Source of the DNA: Streptomyces xanthophaeus
Lineage (GTDB): Bacteria > Actinomycetota > Actinomycetes > Streptomycetales > Streptomycetaceae
Assembly: GCF_030440515.1 (NCBI RefSeq)
Contig: NZ_CP076543.1
Coordinates: forward strand, 5,528,501-5,592,500
Direction: 5' to 3'
DNA length: 64,000 bases
How positions within the stretch are numbered: position 1 is the stretch's first letter; every line of letters begins with the position of its first letter. A program made the translations under genes and the position numbers. Below are positions 42,589 through 51,808 of the stretch, in pieces. Below the pieces are notes generated by a model. That model ran no database searches. It was not told the origin of the DNA and saw only the letters and a program-made list of their open reading frames with translations.

Positions 42589-42990
42589 ATGCGTACGTGT
42601 CGAAACACCCGCGCCACCACCACGACCACCCTCGCCGCGACCGTCCTGGCCCTCACCGCCCTCATCCCGAGTACGGCCACCACGGCGCACGCCGCGGGCC
42701 CGCCGACCCTCGGGGCCTGCGCGACCGGGCAGCTGTGCCTGTGGGCGAAACCGGAGTTCAAGGGAGCACGGCAGACGCACGAGCTCAGCAACCTGGACAT
42801 CAACAGCTGCACCGCGCTGCCGGCCGGGACCAGCGCCCAGTCGCTCACCAACCGCACCGGGCGCCCGGTGACCACCTACCAGTCGGCCGAGTGCGCGGAG
42901 ACGGGCGAGTTCCAGACCTATCCGGGCGACGGGGTCTGGCTGCCCCAGTCGCCCTACCAGGTGCGGGCGTTCAAGGTGTGGGAGAGGTAG
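42589..42990 (+). CDS. Secreted peptidase-inhibitor family I36 protein
   Basis: Protein of 133 aa. The signal peptide TTTTTLAATVLALTALIPSTATTAHAA ends with AHA-A. The mature domain is a beta/gamma-crystallin-like fold with paired Cys (LGACATGQLCLWAKPEFKG, NSCTALP, SAECAETGEF). This resembles SMPI, the Streptomyces metalloproteinase inhibitor family, though inhibition is not shown. CAAGGAG stands before the ATG. The 3' end overlaps the convergent channel gene by 20 bp. Confidence 0.82.
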   Translation: MRTCRNTRATTTTTLAATVLALTALIPSTATTAHAAGPPTLGACATGQLCLWAKPEFKGARQTHELSNLDINSCTALPAGTSAQSLTNRTGRPVTTYQSAECAETGEFQTYPGDGVWLPQSPYQVRAFKVWER

Positions 42991-43828
42991 CTTCCCGCTG
43001 GGCCGGGGCGTTCGGCGGGTCGGCCGGAGCTGCGTCCGTGGTCGTGGTCGTGGTCCCGCCCACGGCCACGGCTGCGGCCGGGACCACGGACGCGGCCGGG
43101 GCCGTGGTGCCGCCCAGCCGGGCGACCTCGCCGCGCAGCGCCCGTACCTCGTCCTGCAGTTCCCGGATGGCCGCCAGCTGGAGCATGTCCGCCCGGTCGT
43201 CGCGTTCGAAGCGGGAGATGAACCACGCGGCGATGTTGGCGGTCACCACACCGAGCAGGGCGATCCCCGACAGCATCAGACCGACGGCCAGGACCCGGCC
43301 GAGACCGGTGGTGGGCGAATGGTCCCCGTACCCGACCGTCGTCATCGTGGTGAAGGACCACCACACGGCGTCGCCCAGGTTCTTGATGTTCCCGTCGGGG
43401 GCGTCCCGCTCCACGCTGAGCACCGCCAGCGAGCCGAACATCAGCAGCCCCACGACGGCCCCGGCCACATACGTCGTCAGCTGGATCTGCGGAGCCATCC
43501 GGGCCCGCCGGCCCACCAGCATCAAGGTGGCGACCAGCCGCAGCAGGCGCAGCGGCTGCACGAGCGGCAGCACCACGGCGGCCAGGTCCAGCCAGTGGGT
43601 CCGGACGAAGTGCCTGCGGTCCGCCGTGAGGGCGAGGCGGACCAGGTAGTCGACGGCGAAGGCCCCCCACACCACCCATTCGACGTGCGTGCAGGCCCGG
43701 TGCACCTCCGCGCGCGCGTCGGGGGCGACGATGGGCACGGCGTACGCCACGGCGAAAGCCACGGCGAGCAGGAGCAGCGGGGTCTGGCTCCGCCGCTCCC
43801 ACAGCAGCTGGCGGGAGGGTTCCTTCAT
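42971..43828 (-). CDS. Voltage-gated-type potassium channel
   Basis: Protein of 285 aa. The six-helix channel has an S4-like stretch PLRLLRLVATLMLVGRRARM and selectivity filter TMTTVGYGDHSPTT (TVGYGD), followed by the last helix and a coiled coil (RELQDEVRALRGEVARLGG). A Thr/Ala/Pro-rich tail ends the protein. ATG 43828 follows TACGAT by 7 nt (leaderless); MLGM at 43837 is an alternative. It conducts K+ across the cell membrane. Confidence 0.9.
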   Translation of the reverse strand: MKEPSRQLLWERRSQTPLLLLAVAFAVAYAVPIVAPDARAEVHRACTHVEWVVWGAFAVDYLVRLALTADRRHFVRTHWLDLAAVVLPLVQPLRLLRLVATLMLVGRRARMAPQIQLTTYVAGAVVGLLMFGSLAVLSVERDAPDGNIKNLGDAVWWSFTTMTTVGYGDHSPTTGLGRVLAVGLMLSGIALLGVVTANIAAWFISRFERDDRADMLQLAAIRELQDEVRALRGEVARLGGTTAPAASVVPAAAVAVGGTTTTTTDAAPADPPNAPAQREATSPTP

Positions 43829-43857
43829 GCCGAGCATCGTAAGGAACCCGTAAAGGG

Positions 43858-43886
43858 GAGCGGGCCCCGGCCGAAGCCGGGACCCG
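43858..43886 (-). terminator. Stem-loop behind aceE
   Basis: GCGGGccCCGGC-cgaa-GCCGGGacCCGC forms an interrupted 11-bp stem with a CGAA tetraloop, 34 bp beyond the aceE stop. Without a T-run it is a probable terminator in this GC-rich genome. Confidence 0.65.
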
Positions 43887-43919
43887 CCCGCCGCTGTGAT
43901 CCGTCCCGCCGCGCAGCGC

Positions 43920-46652
43920 CTACGCGTCGCCGCCCGCAGCGCCCGGGTCCGCCGCCGTCACGTCCAGCAGCTGGTACCGGTCGATCGCCTGCTTCAGCAC
44001 CGAGCGGTCGATCTTCCCCGCCCGGGCGAGCTCGGTGAGCGTCGCCAGGACCACCGACTGGGCGTCGATGTGGAAGAAGCGCCGCGCGGCACCACGGGTG
44101 TCCGCGAAGCCGAAGCCGTCCGCGCCCAGCGAGGTGTACGCACCCGGCACCCACCGCGAGATCTGGTCCGGAACCGCCCGCATCCAGTCCGAGACCGCCA
44201 CGAACGGCCCCTCCGCACCCGACAGCTTCCGCGTCACGTACGGGACGCGCTGCTCCTCCTCCGGGTGGAGCAGGTTGTGCTGCTCCACCTCGACCGCCTC
44301 GCGGCGCAGCTCGTTCCAGGAGGTCGCCGACCAGACGTCCGCCCGGACGCCCCAGTCGGCCGCCAGGATCCGCTGCGCCTCCAGCGCCCACGGCACCGCC
44401 ACGCCCGAGGCCATCAGCTGCGCCCCGATCGTGCCCGCGGTGCCCTGCGACACCCGGTGGATGCCCTTGAGGATGCCGTCCACGTCGACGTCCGCCGGCT
44501 CGGCCGGGTGCTGGATCGGCTCGTTGTAGACGGTCAGGTAGTAGAAGACGTCCTCCGCCTCCGGGCCGTACATCCGCCGCAGACCGTCCTTGACGATGTG
44601 CGCGATCTCGTAGCCGTAGGCCGGGTCGTACGCCACGCAGCCCGGGTTCGTCGAGGCCAGCAGCTGGGAGTGACCGTCGGCGTGCTGGAGGCCCTCACCC
44701 GTGAGGGTGGTCCGTCCCGCGGTCGCGCCGAGGACGAAACCGCGCGCCAGCTGGTCGGCCATCTGCCAGAACTGGTCACCCGTGCGCTGGAAACCGAACA
44801 TCGAGTAGAAGACGTAGACCGGGATCAGCGGCTCGCCGTGCGTCGCGTACGCCGAACCCGCGGCGATCAGCGAGGCCGTGCAGCCCGCCTCCGAGATGCC
44901 GTCGTGCAGCATCTGGCCGGTCGGGGACTCCTTGTACGCGAGCAGCAGGTCGCGGTCGACCGCCTCGTACTGCTGGCCCAGCGGGTTGTAGATCTTGGCG
45001 CTCGGGAAGAAGGCGTCCATACCGAAGGTCCGGTACTCGTCGGGCGCGATCAGCACGAAGCGCTTGCCGATCTCCTTGTCCCGCATCAGGTCCTTCAGGA
45101 TGCGGACGAAGGCCATGGTCGTGGCGATCGACTGCTGCCCGGACCCCTTCTTGGCGGCCGCGTACGCCGCGTCGTCCGGCAGCTGCAGCGGCTTCGCGCG
45201 CACCACGCGGGTCGGCACGTACCCGCCCAGCGCGCTGCGCTGGTCGTGCATGTACTGGATCTCGGGGGACTTCGGGCCCGGGTGGTAGTACGGCGGTGCC
45301 CCGCCCTCCAGCTGCGCGTCCGTGATCGGGATGTGCAGACGGTCGCGGAAGCGCTTGAGGTCGTCGACCGTCAGCTTCTTCATCTGGTGCGTCGCGTTGC
45401 GGCCCTCGAAGTTCGGGCCGAGCGTCCAGCCCTTGACCGTCTGGGCCAGGATCACCGTCGGCTGGCCCTTGTGTGCCTTGGCCGCCGCGTAGGCCGCGTA
45501 GACCTTCTTGTGGTCGTGACCGCCGCGGCCCAGGTGCTGGATCTGCTGGTCGGACATGTTCTCGACCATCGCGCGCAGCCGCTGGTCGCCGCCGAAGAAG
45601 TGCTCACGGATGTACGCGCCCGACTCGGTGGCGTACGTCTGGAACTGTCCGTCGGGCGTGGAGTTCATCTTGTTGACGAGGATGCCGTCGCGGTCCTGGG
45701 CCAGCAGCGGGTCCCAGGAGCGGTCCCAGATCAGCTTGATGACGTTCCAGCCGGCGCCGCGGAAGATCGACTCCAACTCCTGGATGATCTTGCCGTTGCC
45801 GCGCACCGGGCCGTCGAGACGCTGCAGGTTGCAGTTGACGACGAAGGTCAGGTTGTCCAGACCCTCGCGGGCCGCGATCGACAGCTGGCCCAGCGACTCC
45901 GGCTCGTCCATCTCGCCGTCGCCGAGATACGCCCAGACGTGGGACTTGGAGGTGTCGGCGATACCGCGCGCCTCCATGTACCGGTTCATCCGCGCCTGGT
46001 AGATCGCCCCGAGCGGACCGAGGCCCATCGAGACGGTCGGGAACTCCCAGAAGTCCGGCATCAGCCGCGGGTGCGGGTAGCTCGAAAGGCCGTACGGCGC
46101 CTTCGACTTCTCCTGGCGGAAGGAGTCGAGCTGCTGCTCGGTGAGCCGGTCCAGGAGGTAGGCGCGGGCGTAGATTCCGGGGGAGGCGTGGCCCTGGAAG
46201 AAGATCTGGTCGCCGCCGTCGCCCTCGTCCTTGCCCCGGAAGAAGTGGTTGAAGCCCACGTCGTAGAGGGAGGCGGAGGAGGCGAACGTGGCGATGTGGC
46301 CGCCGACGCCGATACCGGGACGCTGGGCGCGCGAGACCATGACGGCCGCGTTCCACCGGGTGGCGTTGAGGACCTTGCGCTCGATCTCCTCGTTGCCGGG
46401 GAAGAAGGGCTCGTCCCGGGTGGCGATCGTGTTGACGTAGTCCGTGCTGCGCATCTCCGGCACGGCCACGCGCTTCTCGCGGGCCCGCTCGATCAGCCGC
46501 AGCATGAGGTAGCGGGCCCGTTCACGGCCCCGCTCGTCGACCGCGGCGTCGAGGGAGTCGAGCCACTCCTGCGTCTCCTCCGGATCGAAGTCCGGGACCT
46601 GACTCGGCAGGCCGCCAATGATGATCGGATTGCGATCGGATGCGGAAGCCAC
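43920..46652 (-). CDS. aceE: Pyruvate dehydrogenase E1 component, homodimeric type
   Basis: Protein of 910 aa, the length of the single-chain E1. The thiamine diphosphate motif runs from [14 protein letters not shown] to [19 protein letters not shown]. The transketolase-like middle and C-terminal domains follow ([33 protein letters not shown]). It decarboxylates pyruvate and acetylates lipoyl-E2. GTG 46652 has GAAGGAA upstream. It is preceded by a 480-bp regulatory region with a nested inverted repeat. Confidence 0.97.
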   Translation of the reverse strand: MASASDRNPIIIGGLPSQVPDFDPEETQEWLDSLDAAVDERGRERARYLMLRLIERAREKRVAVPEMRSTDYVNTIATRDEPFFPGNEEIERKVLNATRWNAAVMVSRAQRPGIGVGGHIATFASSASLYDVGFNHFFRGKDEGDGGDQIFFQGHASPGIYARAYLLDRLTEQQLDSFRQEKSKAPYGLSSYPHPRLMPDFWEFPTVSMGLGPLGAIYQARMNRYMEARGIADTSKSHVWAYLGDGEMDEPESLGQLSIAAREGLDNLTFVVNCNLQRLDGPVRGNGKIIQELESIFRGAGWNVIKLIWDRSWDPLLAQDRDGILVNKMNSTPDGQFQTYATESGAYIREHFFGGDQRLRAMVENMSDQQIQHLGRGGHDHKKVYAAYAAAKAHKGQPTVILAQTVKGWTLGPNFEGRNATHQMKKLTVDDLKRFRDRLHIPITDAQLEGGAPPYYHPGPKSPEIQYMHDQRSALGGYVPTRVVRAKPLQLPDDAAYAAAKKGSGQQSIATTMAFVRILKDLMRDKEIGKRFVLIAPDEYRTFGMDAFFPSAKIYNPLGQQYEAVDRDLLLAYKESPTGQMLHDGISEAGCTASLIAAGSAYATHGEPLIPVYVFYSMFGFQRTGDQFWQMADQLARGFVLGATAGRTTLTGEGLQHADGHSQLLASTNPGCVAYDPAYGYEIAHIVKDGLRRMYGPEAEDVFYYLTVYNEPIQHPAEPADVDVDGILKGIHRVSQGTAGTIGAQLMASGVAVPWALEAQRILAADWGVRADVWSATSWNELRREAVEVEQHNLLHPEEEQRVPYVTRKLSGAEGPFVAVSDWMRAVPDQISRWVPGAYTSLGADGFGFADTRGAARRFFHIDAQSVVLATLTELARAGKIDRSVLKQAIDRYQLLDVTAADPGAAGGDA

Positions 46653-47132
46653 GCTGTTCCTTCGCTGTCGGGGGAGTCGTGCTGAAGCTGTAACTGGGGG
46701 GCGCCGCCTCCCATGCTCTTACGCTGGGCCGAAATCTTCATCTTTACCACCGGGTAATCCCTGGAAACCGCAGGGAACCCGGTGGAACCCGGGAGGGAAG
46801 GATCGGCGGGGATCCGTCGCGAGTCCGGCCAAACCGCAACCTTACGCCCAAGACGGGCACCGGCTTCGTAAGACCGTTCGTCCCTCAAACAGGTAGGAAA
46901 GTCCTCAAGCGTCGACGATGATGCCGAATGAGCTGGAATGGTGTGGGATGAATCACGAGAGGTGCACACGGGAAGCCTGAAAGTTGCGGCGAGACGGCCG
47001 CAATCGTCACCGTTTCGACGGTCTCGGCGGCCGGGTACTTGCGCGATCCGCCGCGCCCGTGTGGACTACGCCCAATGCTGCGCGTACGCGCGCCGCCGAA
47101 GACATTCACCGAACATGAGCAGGAGGCACCCC
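46653..47132. other. Divergent control region of aceE and the DUF3052 gene
   Basis: 480 bp without a gene. It contains the nested inverted repeat at 46748-46784 on the aceE side. On the other side, GAGAC and GTCTC (46991 and 47023 region) bracket a possible operator, followed by GACTAC (about 47063) as a -10 candidate for the DUF3052 gene. AT content is higher around 46730-46760 than in the flanks. Confidence 0.5.
46748..46784. promoter_or_regulatory. Nested inverted repeat upstream of aceE
   Basis: The outer arms CACCGGG/CCCGGTG (7 bp) enclose inner arms CCCTG/CAGGG (5 bp) around gaaaccg. It lies 97-132 bp before the aceE GTG. It could be a double operator or, if transcribed, a leader hairpin. 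No family assignment is possible by eye. Confidence 0.5.
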
Positions 47133-47558
47133 GTGAGCGCGACCGCGGACCACGCGGAGAGCCTGGCCGCCCGGCTGGGTTTCCAGTCCGAACAGGTGGT
47201 CCAGGAGATCGGCTACGACGAAGACGTCGATCAGGAATTCCGTGACGCTGTCGAGAAGCTCGTCAGCGAGCTCGCCGACGAGGACTACGACGACGTCGCC
47301 GACGCGGTGCTGTTGTGGTTCCGCGACGAGGACGGCGACCTGACGGACGCCCTGGTCGACGCGACCGAGCTGGTCGAGGACGGCGCACTGATCCTGCTGC
47401 TGACCCCCAAGACGGGCCGTGACGGCTACGTCGAGGCCAGTGACATCAGCGAGGCCGCCGAGACGGCCGGCCTCTCCCTGGCCAAGGGCCTGCCCGTCGG
47501 CAAGGAGTGGACGTCCACCAAGCTGGTGACGCCGAAGGCGGCCAAGGCCAAGCGCTGA
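47133..47558 (+). CDS. DUF3052 family protein
   Basis: Protein of 141 aa, acidic. It is recognisable by the N-terminal AARLGFQSEQVVQEIGYDEDVDQEFRDAVEKL, a highly charged middle (ELADEDYDDVADAVLLWFRDEDGDLTD) and GALILLLTPKTGRDGYVEASDISEAAETAGL. The family is actinobacterial and of unknown role. GTG 47133 has AGGAGGC 5 nt upstream. It is divergent from aceE. Confidence 0.88.
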   Translation: MSATADHAESLAARLGFQSEQVVQEIGYDEDVDQEFRDAVEKLVSELADEDYDDVADAVLLWFRDEDGDLTDALVDATELVEDGALILLLTPKTGRDGYVEASDISEAAETAGLSLAKGLPVGKEWTSTKLVTPKAAKAKR

Positions 47559-47590
47559 GCCGCAACCGCAGCCGAGCGGACACGCAACCG

Positions 47591-47626
47591 CACCCCGCCG
47601 ACCAGGTGACCCCGGTCTGCGGGGTG
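47591..47626 (+). terminator. Stem-loop behind the DUF3052 gene
   Basis: The arms CACCCCGC/GCGGGGTG (8 bp) enclose an inner ACCAGG...CCGGT pairing. It is followed by TGTGTGC. Probable terminator. Confidence 0.6.
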
Positions 47627-47719
47627 TGTGCGTTCCATGACCTGCCCACGTCCAGGGCCTAGTCTGTGACTCACCCGAACAGCCCAACGCGGGGATGCGG
47701 GAACGAAGGGATGCGAGAG

Positions 47720-48178
47720 ATGGCGATCGAGGTCGGCGACAAGGCCCCGGACTTCGAGCTCAAGGACAACCACGGCGCCACCGTGCGGCTCTCCGACTTC
47801 CGGGGCGAGAAGGCAGTGGTGCTGCTCTTCTACCCGTTCGCCTTCACCGGAGTCTGCACCGGCGAGCTGTGCGAGCTGCGCGACCAGCTCCCGCGCTTCC
47901 AGAACGACGACGTGCAGCTCCTGGCCGTCTCCAACGACTCCGTGCCCACCCTGCGGGTCTTCGGGGAGCAGGAGGGCCTGGAGTACCCGCTGCTGTCGGA
48001 CTTCTGGCCGCACGGGGAGACCTCGCGCGCCTACGGCGTCTTCGACGAGGACAAGGGATGCGCGGTCCGCGGCACCTTCATCATCGACAAGGAGGGCGTC
48101 GTGCGCTGGACTGTCGTCAACGGACTGCCCGACGCGCGTGACCTGAACGAGTACATCAAGGCACTCGACAGCATCTGA
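47720..48178 (+). CDS. Peroxiredoxin (AhpC/TSA family, AhpE/Bcp-like)
   Basis: Protein of 152 aa. [25 protein letters not shown] begins the thioredoxin fold. The peroxidatic Cys is in [17 protein letters not shown], with a second Cys five residues on. [15 protein letters not shown] closes the fold. It reduces peroxides in the cytoplasm. ATG 47720 was chosen, with GAAGGG 10 nt upstream; an ATG at 47711 is possible. TAGTCT near 47661 with TGACCT 16 bp before is a promoter candidate. It opens the TerD stress island. Confidence 0.92.
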   Translation: MAIEVGDKAPDFELKDNHGATVRLSDFRGEKAVVLLFYPFAFTGVCTGELCELRDQLPRFQNDDVQLLAVSNDSVPTLRVFGEQEGLEYPLLSDFWPHGETSRAYGVFDEDKGCAVRGTFIIDKEGVVRWTVVNGLPDARDLNEYIKALDSI

Positions 48179-48231
48179 GCGCGCCCGAGCGGGCCGTACG
48201 CGCATTTTCCCTGCGAAAACTGCTTACAGGC

Positions 48232-48259
48232 GGGAACCCGTCACTAGGATCGAAACGTT
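48232..48259 (+). promoter_or_regulatory. Promoter region of the first terD, SigR-like and housekeeping-like elements
   Basis: GGGAAC (48232-48237) and GTT (48257-48259) are 19 bp apart, one mismatch from the SigR consensus GGAAT-N18/19-GTT. In addition TAGGAT (48245-48250) with CTTACA 16 bp before could be a HrdB-type promoter. The dyad GGATC-N8-GATCC (48247-48264) overlaps both. Confidence 0.4.
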
Positions 48260-48343
48260 GATCCGGTAGCTCCCCCGGTCACGGCCGGGAGGGCCCCTGC
48301 ACGACGGGGCACCGCCCCACACACAGAACCCAATGGAGGACCC

Positions 48344-48919
48344 GTGGGAGTCAGCCTCAGCAAGGGCGGCAACGTCTCGCTGACCAAGGCCGCGCCTAAC
48401 CTGACGGCGGTCATCGTCGGTCTGGGCTGGGATGCTCGCACCACCACCGGTGTCGACTTCGACCTCGACGCCAGCGCGATCCTGACCAGCGACCAGGGCA
48501 AGGTCACCAGCGACGCGAACTTCGTCTTCTTCAACAACCTGAAGAGCCCCGACGGCTCGGTGGAGCACACCGGCGACAACACCACCGGTGAGGGCGAGGG
48601 CGACGACGAGGCGATCAAGGTCAACCTGGCCGGCGTTCCGGCCGACGTCGCCAAGATCGTCTTCCCGGTCTCGATCTACGAGGCCGAGAGCCGCCAGCAG
48701 AGCTTCGGCCAGGTCCGCAACGCGTACATCCGCGTGGTGAACCAGGCCGACAACAGCGAGCTCGCCCGCTACGACCTCTCCGAGGACGCCTCGACCGAGA
48801 CCGCCATGGTCTTCGGCGAGCTGTACCGCAACGGTGCGGAGTGGAAGTTCCGCGCCATCGGCCAGGGTTACGCATCGGGCCTGCGCGGCATCGCGCAGGA
48901 CTTCGGCGTCAACGTCTGA
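48344..48919 (+). CDS. terD: TerD-family stress protein 1
   Basis: Protein of 191 aa, the normal TerD size. [31 protein letters not shown] starts the fold. The calcium-binding acidic loops are [10 protein letters not shown] and [47 protein letters not shown] is the family end. TerD proteins bind Ca2+ and support tolerance to tellurite, oxidants and other envelope stress. GTG 48344 has ATGGAGG upstream. It is followed by a stem-loop and a paralog. Confidence 0.95.
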   Translation: MGVSLSKGGNVSLTKAAPNLTAVIVGLGWDARTTTGVDFDLDASAILTSDQGKVTSDANFVFFNNLKSPDGSVEHTGDNTTGEGEGDDEAIKVNLAGVPADVAKIVFPVSIYEAESRQQSFGQVRNAYIRVVNQADNSELARYDLSEDASTETAMVFGELYRNGAEWKFRAIGQGYASGLRGIAQDFGVNV

Positions 48920-48939
48920 GCCTGAGAGCAGTCCGTCCG

Positions 48940-48972
48940 TCCGGCGCCGTGCACTGTGTGTACGGCGCCGGA
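48940..48972 (+). terminator. Stem-loop between the two terD genes
   Basis: An 11-bp perfect stem, TCCGGCGCCGT/ACGGCGCCGGA, with an 11-nt loop, followed by CCGGCTTT. It may terminate or attenuate read-through from the first to the second terD. Confidence 0.7.
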
Positions 48973-49004
48973 CCGGCTTTACCCGCGGACACCACAGCGG
49001 GCGG

Positions 49005-49058
49005 CCCACCGCACCACACCGCACCACCGCACCACACCCGCCACACCGCACCACACCG
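49005..49058. repeat. CACACCGC-type low-complexity repeat before second terD
   Basis: Imperfect tandem units of CACCGCAC and CACACCGCAC cover about 50 bp. The strand is strongly purine-poor (C and A only, with G in CG steps). It lies in the leader of the second terD, 45 bp before its start. Confidence 0.6.
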
Positions 49059-49103
49059 GCACATCGCCGTACTGCCACACCGTCGTCCGGGGAGGACCAC
49101 AAC

Positions 49104-49679
49104 ATGGGCGTCACACTCGCCAAGGGGGGCAATGTCTCCCTCTCCAAGGCCGCACCGAACCTCACCAGGGTTCTGATCGGTCTCGGATGGGACGCGCGCT
49201 CGACCACGGGAGCCGACTTCGACCTCGACGCCAGCGCGCTGCTCTGCAACAGCGGCCGGGTGCTGGGGGACGAGTACTTCGTCTTCTACAACAACCTGAA
49301 GAGCCCCGACGGCTCCGTCGAACACACAGGGGACAACCTCACCGGCGAGGGTGAAGGCGACGACGAGTCGATCATCATCGACCTCACCAAGGTGCCGGCG
49401 GCCGTGGACAAGATCGTCTTCCCGGTCTCGATCCACGACGCGGACTCCCGCCGGCAGAGCTTCGGCCAGGTCAGCAACGCCTTCATCCGTGTGGTGAACC
49501 AGGCCGACGGCCAGGAACTGGCCCGCTACGACCTGTCCGAGGACGCGTCCAGCGAAACCGCGATGATCTTCGGCGAGGTCTACCGGTACGGGGGTGAATG
49601 GAAGTTCCGTGCGGTGGGGCAGGGGTACGCGTCGGGGCTCCGAGGCATCGCTCTAGACTTCGGGGTCAACGTTTCGTAA
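49104..49679 (+). CDS. terD: TerD-family stress protein 2
   Basis: Protein of 191 aa, about three-quarters identical by eye to the paralog just upstream. It has the same acidic loops ([30 protein letters not shown]) and end motif ([18 protein letters not shown]). It arose by tandem duplication. It has a unique Cys (LLCNSGRV). GGGGAGG stands before ATG 49104. TerC follows after 25 bp, so the two are probably co-transcribed. Confidence 0.95.
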   Translation: MGVTLAKGGNVSLSKAAPNLTRVLIGLGWDARSTTGADFDLDASALLCNSGRVLGDEYFVFYNNLKSPDGSVEHTGDNLTGEGEGDDESIIIDLTKVPAAVDKIVFPVSIHDADSRRQSFGQVSNAFIRVVNQADGQELARYDLSEDASSETAMIFGEVYRYGGEWKFRAVGQGYASGLRGIALDFGVNVS

Positions 49680-49704
49680 AGCCGTACAAGACGATGGGGT
49701 GCCA

Positions 49705-50820
49705 GTGGTTCTCAAAACCTTCGGCTGGTCGTTCGCAATCACTGCGCTCGGTCTGGTCGCAGCGGTGTTCTACGGGGGGTGGCAGGCCTTCGGTATCGTC
49801 GCGATCCTGTCGGTCCTCGAGATCTCGCTGTCTTTCGACAACGCGGTGGTCAACGCCGGAATCCTGAAGAAGATGAATGCCTTCTGGCAGAAGATCTTCC
49901 TCACCGTCGGCGTCCTGATCGCGGTCTTCGGTATGCGACTGGTCTTCCCCGTTGTGATCGTCGCGATCAGCGCCAAGATCGGGCCCATCGAGGCGGTCGA
50001 CCTGGCCCTCTCCGACAAGGACATGTACGAGCAGCTGGTGACGGACGCCCACCCGTCCATCGCCGCCTTCGGTGGCATGTTCCTGCTGATGATCTTCCTC
50101 GACTTCATCTTCGAGGACCGTGACATCAAGTGGCTCGCCTGGCTGGAGCGTCCGCTCGCGAAGCTCGGCAAGATCGACATGCTCTCCGCCTGCATCGCGC
50201 TGATCGTCCTGGTCATCGCCTCGATGACCGTGGGGGCCAACGCCCACCAGCACGGCGGCGTCCACGTGGACAAGGCGCAGACCGTCCTGATCTCCGGTGT
50301 CCTCGGCCTGATCACCTACATGATCGTCGGCGGCCTCTCCGGCTACTTCGAGAACAAGCTGGAGGAAGAGGAGGAAGCCGAGCACGAGGCCGAGGAAGAG
50401 GCCAAGAAGAGCGGCAAGCCCGTCTCGGCCGTCGCCATGGCCGGCAAGGCCGCCTTCTTCATGTTCCTCTACCTCGAAGTCCTCGACGCCTCCTTCTCCT
50501 TCGACGGGGTCATCGGCGCCTTCGCCATCACCAACGACATCGTGCTCATGGCGCTGGGCCTCGGCATCGGTGCCATGTACGTCCGTTCGCTGACGGTCTA
50601 CCTGGTCCGCCAGGGCACCCTCGACGACTACGTCTACCTGGAGCACGGCGCGCACTACGCCATCGGCGCGCTCGCCGCGATCCTGCTCGTCACCATCCAG
50701 TACGAGATCAACGAGATCATCACCGGTCTCGTCGGCGTGCTGCTCATCGGATGGTCCTTCTGGTCCTCGGTGCGCCGCAACAAGCGCATGGAACTGGAGG
50801 GTTCCACCGCCGAGGCATGA
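49705..50820 (+). CDS. terC: TerC-family integral membrane protein
   Basis: Protein of 371 aa with nine or so membrane helices. The two TerC signature motifs are LSVLEISLSFDNAVVNAG and YLEVLDASFSFDGVIGAFA, whose Asp residues line a metal site. A cytoplasmic Glu-rich linker KLEEEEEAEHEAEEEAKK stands between the halves. Members export Mn2+ or anchor Ter complexes. GTG 49705 has TGGGG 5 nt upstream; a GTG at 49699 is possible. Works with the adjacent TerD proteins. Confidence 0.94.
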   Translation: MVLKTFGWSFAITALGLVAAVFYGGWQAFGIVAILSVLEISLSFDNAVVNAGILKKMNAFWQKIFLTVGVLIAVFGMRLVFPVVIVAISAKIGPIEAVDLALSDKDMYEQLVTDAHPSIAAFGGMFLLMIFLDFIFEDRDIKWLAWLERPLAKLGKIDMLSACIALIVLVIASMTVGANAHQHGGVHVDKAQTVLISGVLGLITYMIVGGLSGYFENKLEEEEEAEHEAEEEAKKSGKPVSAVAMAGKAAFFMFLYLEVLDASFSFDGVIGAFAITNDIVLMALGLGIGAMYVRSLTVYLVRQGTLDDYVYLEHGAHYAIGALAAILLVTIQYEINEIITGLVGVLLIGWSFWSSVRRNKRMELEGSTAEA

Positions 50821-50848
50821 CCGCGGCGGTAATGCGGAACGCTCCATT

Positions 50849-50892
50849 GCGGGGCGGTCCACCGGGTCCGAGGACCTGGCGGGCCGCCCCGC
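50849..50892 (+). terminator. Terminator behind terC
   Basis: The 9-bp outer arms GCGGGGCGG/CCGCCCCGC enclose an inner GGTCC-gag-GGACC stem. A TAGGCT (50898-50903) immediately downstream may be the -10 of the next gene. Confidence 0.75.
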
Positions 50893-50942
50893 TTCCGTAG
50901 GCTCAGCACGACCAGGGGATCAGGGGACCAGGGGGGTAGGGG

Positions 50943-51683
50943 ATGGGCTTCTTCGACGGCATCATGGGCAGCCGGGCCGTGCAGTTCCAGTCGGGCAGTG
51001 CCTCGTCGAACGCGATCGAGCTGAACAAGCGACATGCGACGGTGTCGCTGACCAAACAGGGGGCCGTCCACGGCAACCTGCGCGTGAATCTGTCCTGGCG
51101 CATGCGCACCTCGGACATCGGAGGCCGCTCGGGCCAGAGCGGCCAGCTCTTCCGGCACCCGTTCAAGCTGTTCAAGCCGGACATGGTGCAGGCGCACACC
51201 CAGGGCATGGTCAATGTCGACCTCGACATGGGCTGTCTGTACGAGCTGACGGACGGCACCCGCGGCGCCGTGCAGCCGCTGGGGAACCTGCTGGGCGACC
51301 TCAACGACCCGCCGTACGTCAAGCTCAGCGGGGACGACCGGTTCGGCTCGGCGTCGGGGGAGACCCTCTACGTCAACCTCGACCACGCCGACGAGATCAA
51401 GCGGCTGCTGGTCTTCGTCTACATCTACGACCAGACCCCGGCCTTCGACCGGACGCACGCGATGGTGACCCTCTACCCCGTCACGGGGCCGCGCATCGAG
51501 ATCCCGCTGGACGAGCGGCACCCGCAGGCCCGCTCCTGCGCGGTCGTCTCCCTGGAGAAGGTCAAGGGCGAGCTCGTGGTCCGGCGCGAGGTGAAGTTCG
51601 TCTACGGGTTCCAGGCCGAGCTGGACCGGCTGTACGGCTGGGGGCTCCAGTGGGGGCGGGGCTACAAGAGCACCAAGAGCTGA
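50943..51683 (+). CDS. TerD/TerA-like stress protein
   Basis: Protein of 246 aa. It begins MGFFDGIMGSRAVQFQSGSASSNAIELNKRHATVSL. The TerD-like fold follows with VNVDLDMGCLYELTDGTRGAVQPLGN and DDRFGSASGETLYVNLDHADEIKRLLVFVYIYD, the arrangement of the TerA-like branch. A Trp/Gly-rich end (LYGWGLQWGRGYKSTKS) is conserved in the branch. The start has GGGGTAGGGG upstream. Likely a Ca2+-binding member of the Ter complex. Confidence 0.85.
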   Translation: MGFFDGIMGSRAVQFQSGSASSNAIELNKRHATVSLTKQGAVHGNLRVNLSWRMRTSDIGGRSGQSGQLFRHPFKLFKPDMVQAHTQGMVNVDLDMGCLYELTDGTRGAVQPLGNLLGDLNDPPYVKLSGDDRFGSASGETLYVNLDHADEIKRLLVFVYIYDQTPAFDRTHAMVTLYPVTGPRIEIPLDERHPQARSCAVVSLEKVKGELVVRREVKFVYGFQAELDRLYGWGLQWGRGYKSTKS

Positions 51684-51737
51684 CCGGGGCCCCGGGACGG
51701 GTGATCGTCCTCGGGGCCCTCGGTGTGAGCCGGGCCG

Positions 51738-51805
51738 GCGTCGGTGTCGGTGTCGGTGTCGACGTCGGTGTCGGCGGAGTCGGCCGGCCGGTCGGTCGGC
51801 CGGCT
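51738..51805. repeat. GTCGGT tandem repeat plus palindromic terminator
   Basis: About six units of GTCGGT, with one GTCGAC variant, run from 51738 to 51775. The inverted repeat AGTCGGCCG/CGGCCGGCT (51779-51787 and 51797-51805) follows. Located between two convergent Ter-like genes. Confidence 0.6.
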
Positions 51806-51808
51806 GCG

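Noticed and set aside
43896..46685. 929-codon frame antisense to aceE on the plus strand
   Set aside because: It covers aceE exactly, has His/Val/Arg-rich low-complexity composition and no family motif.
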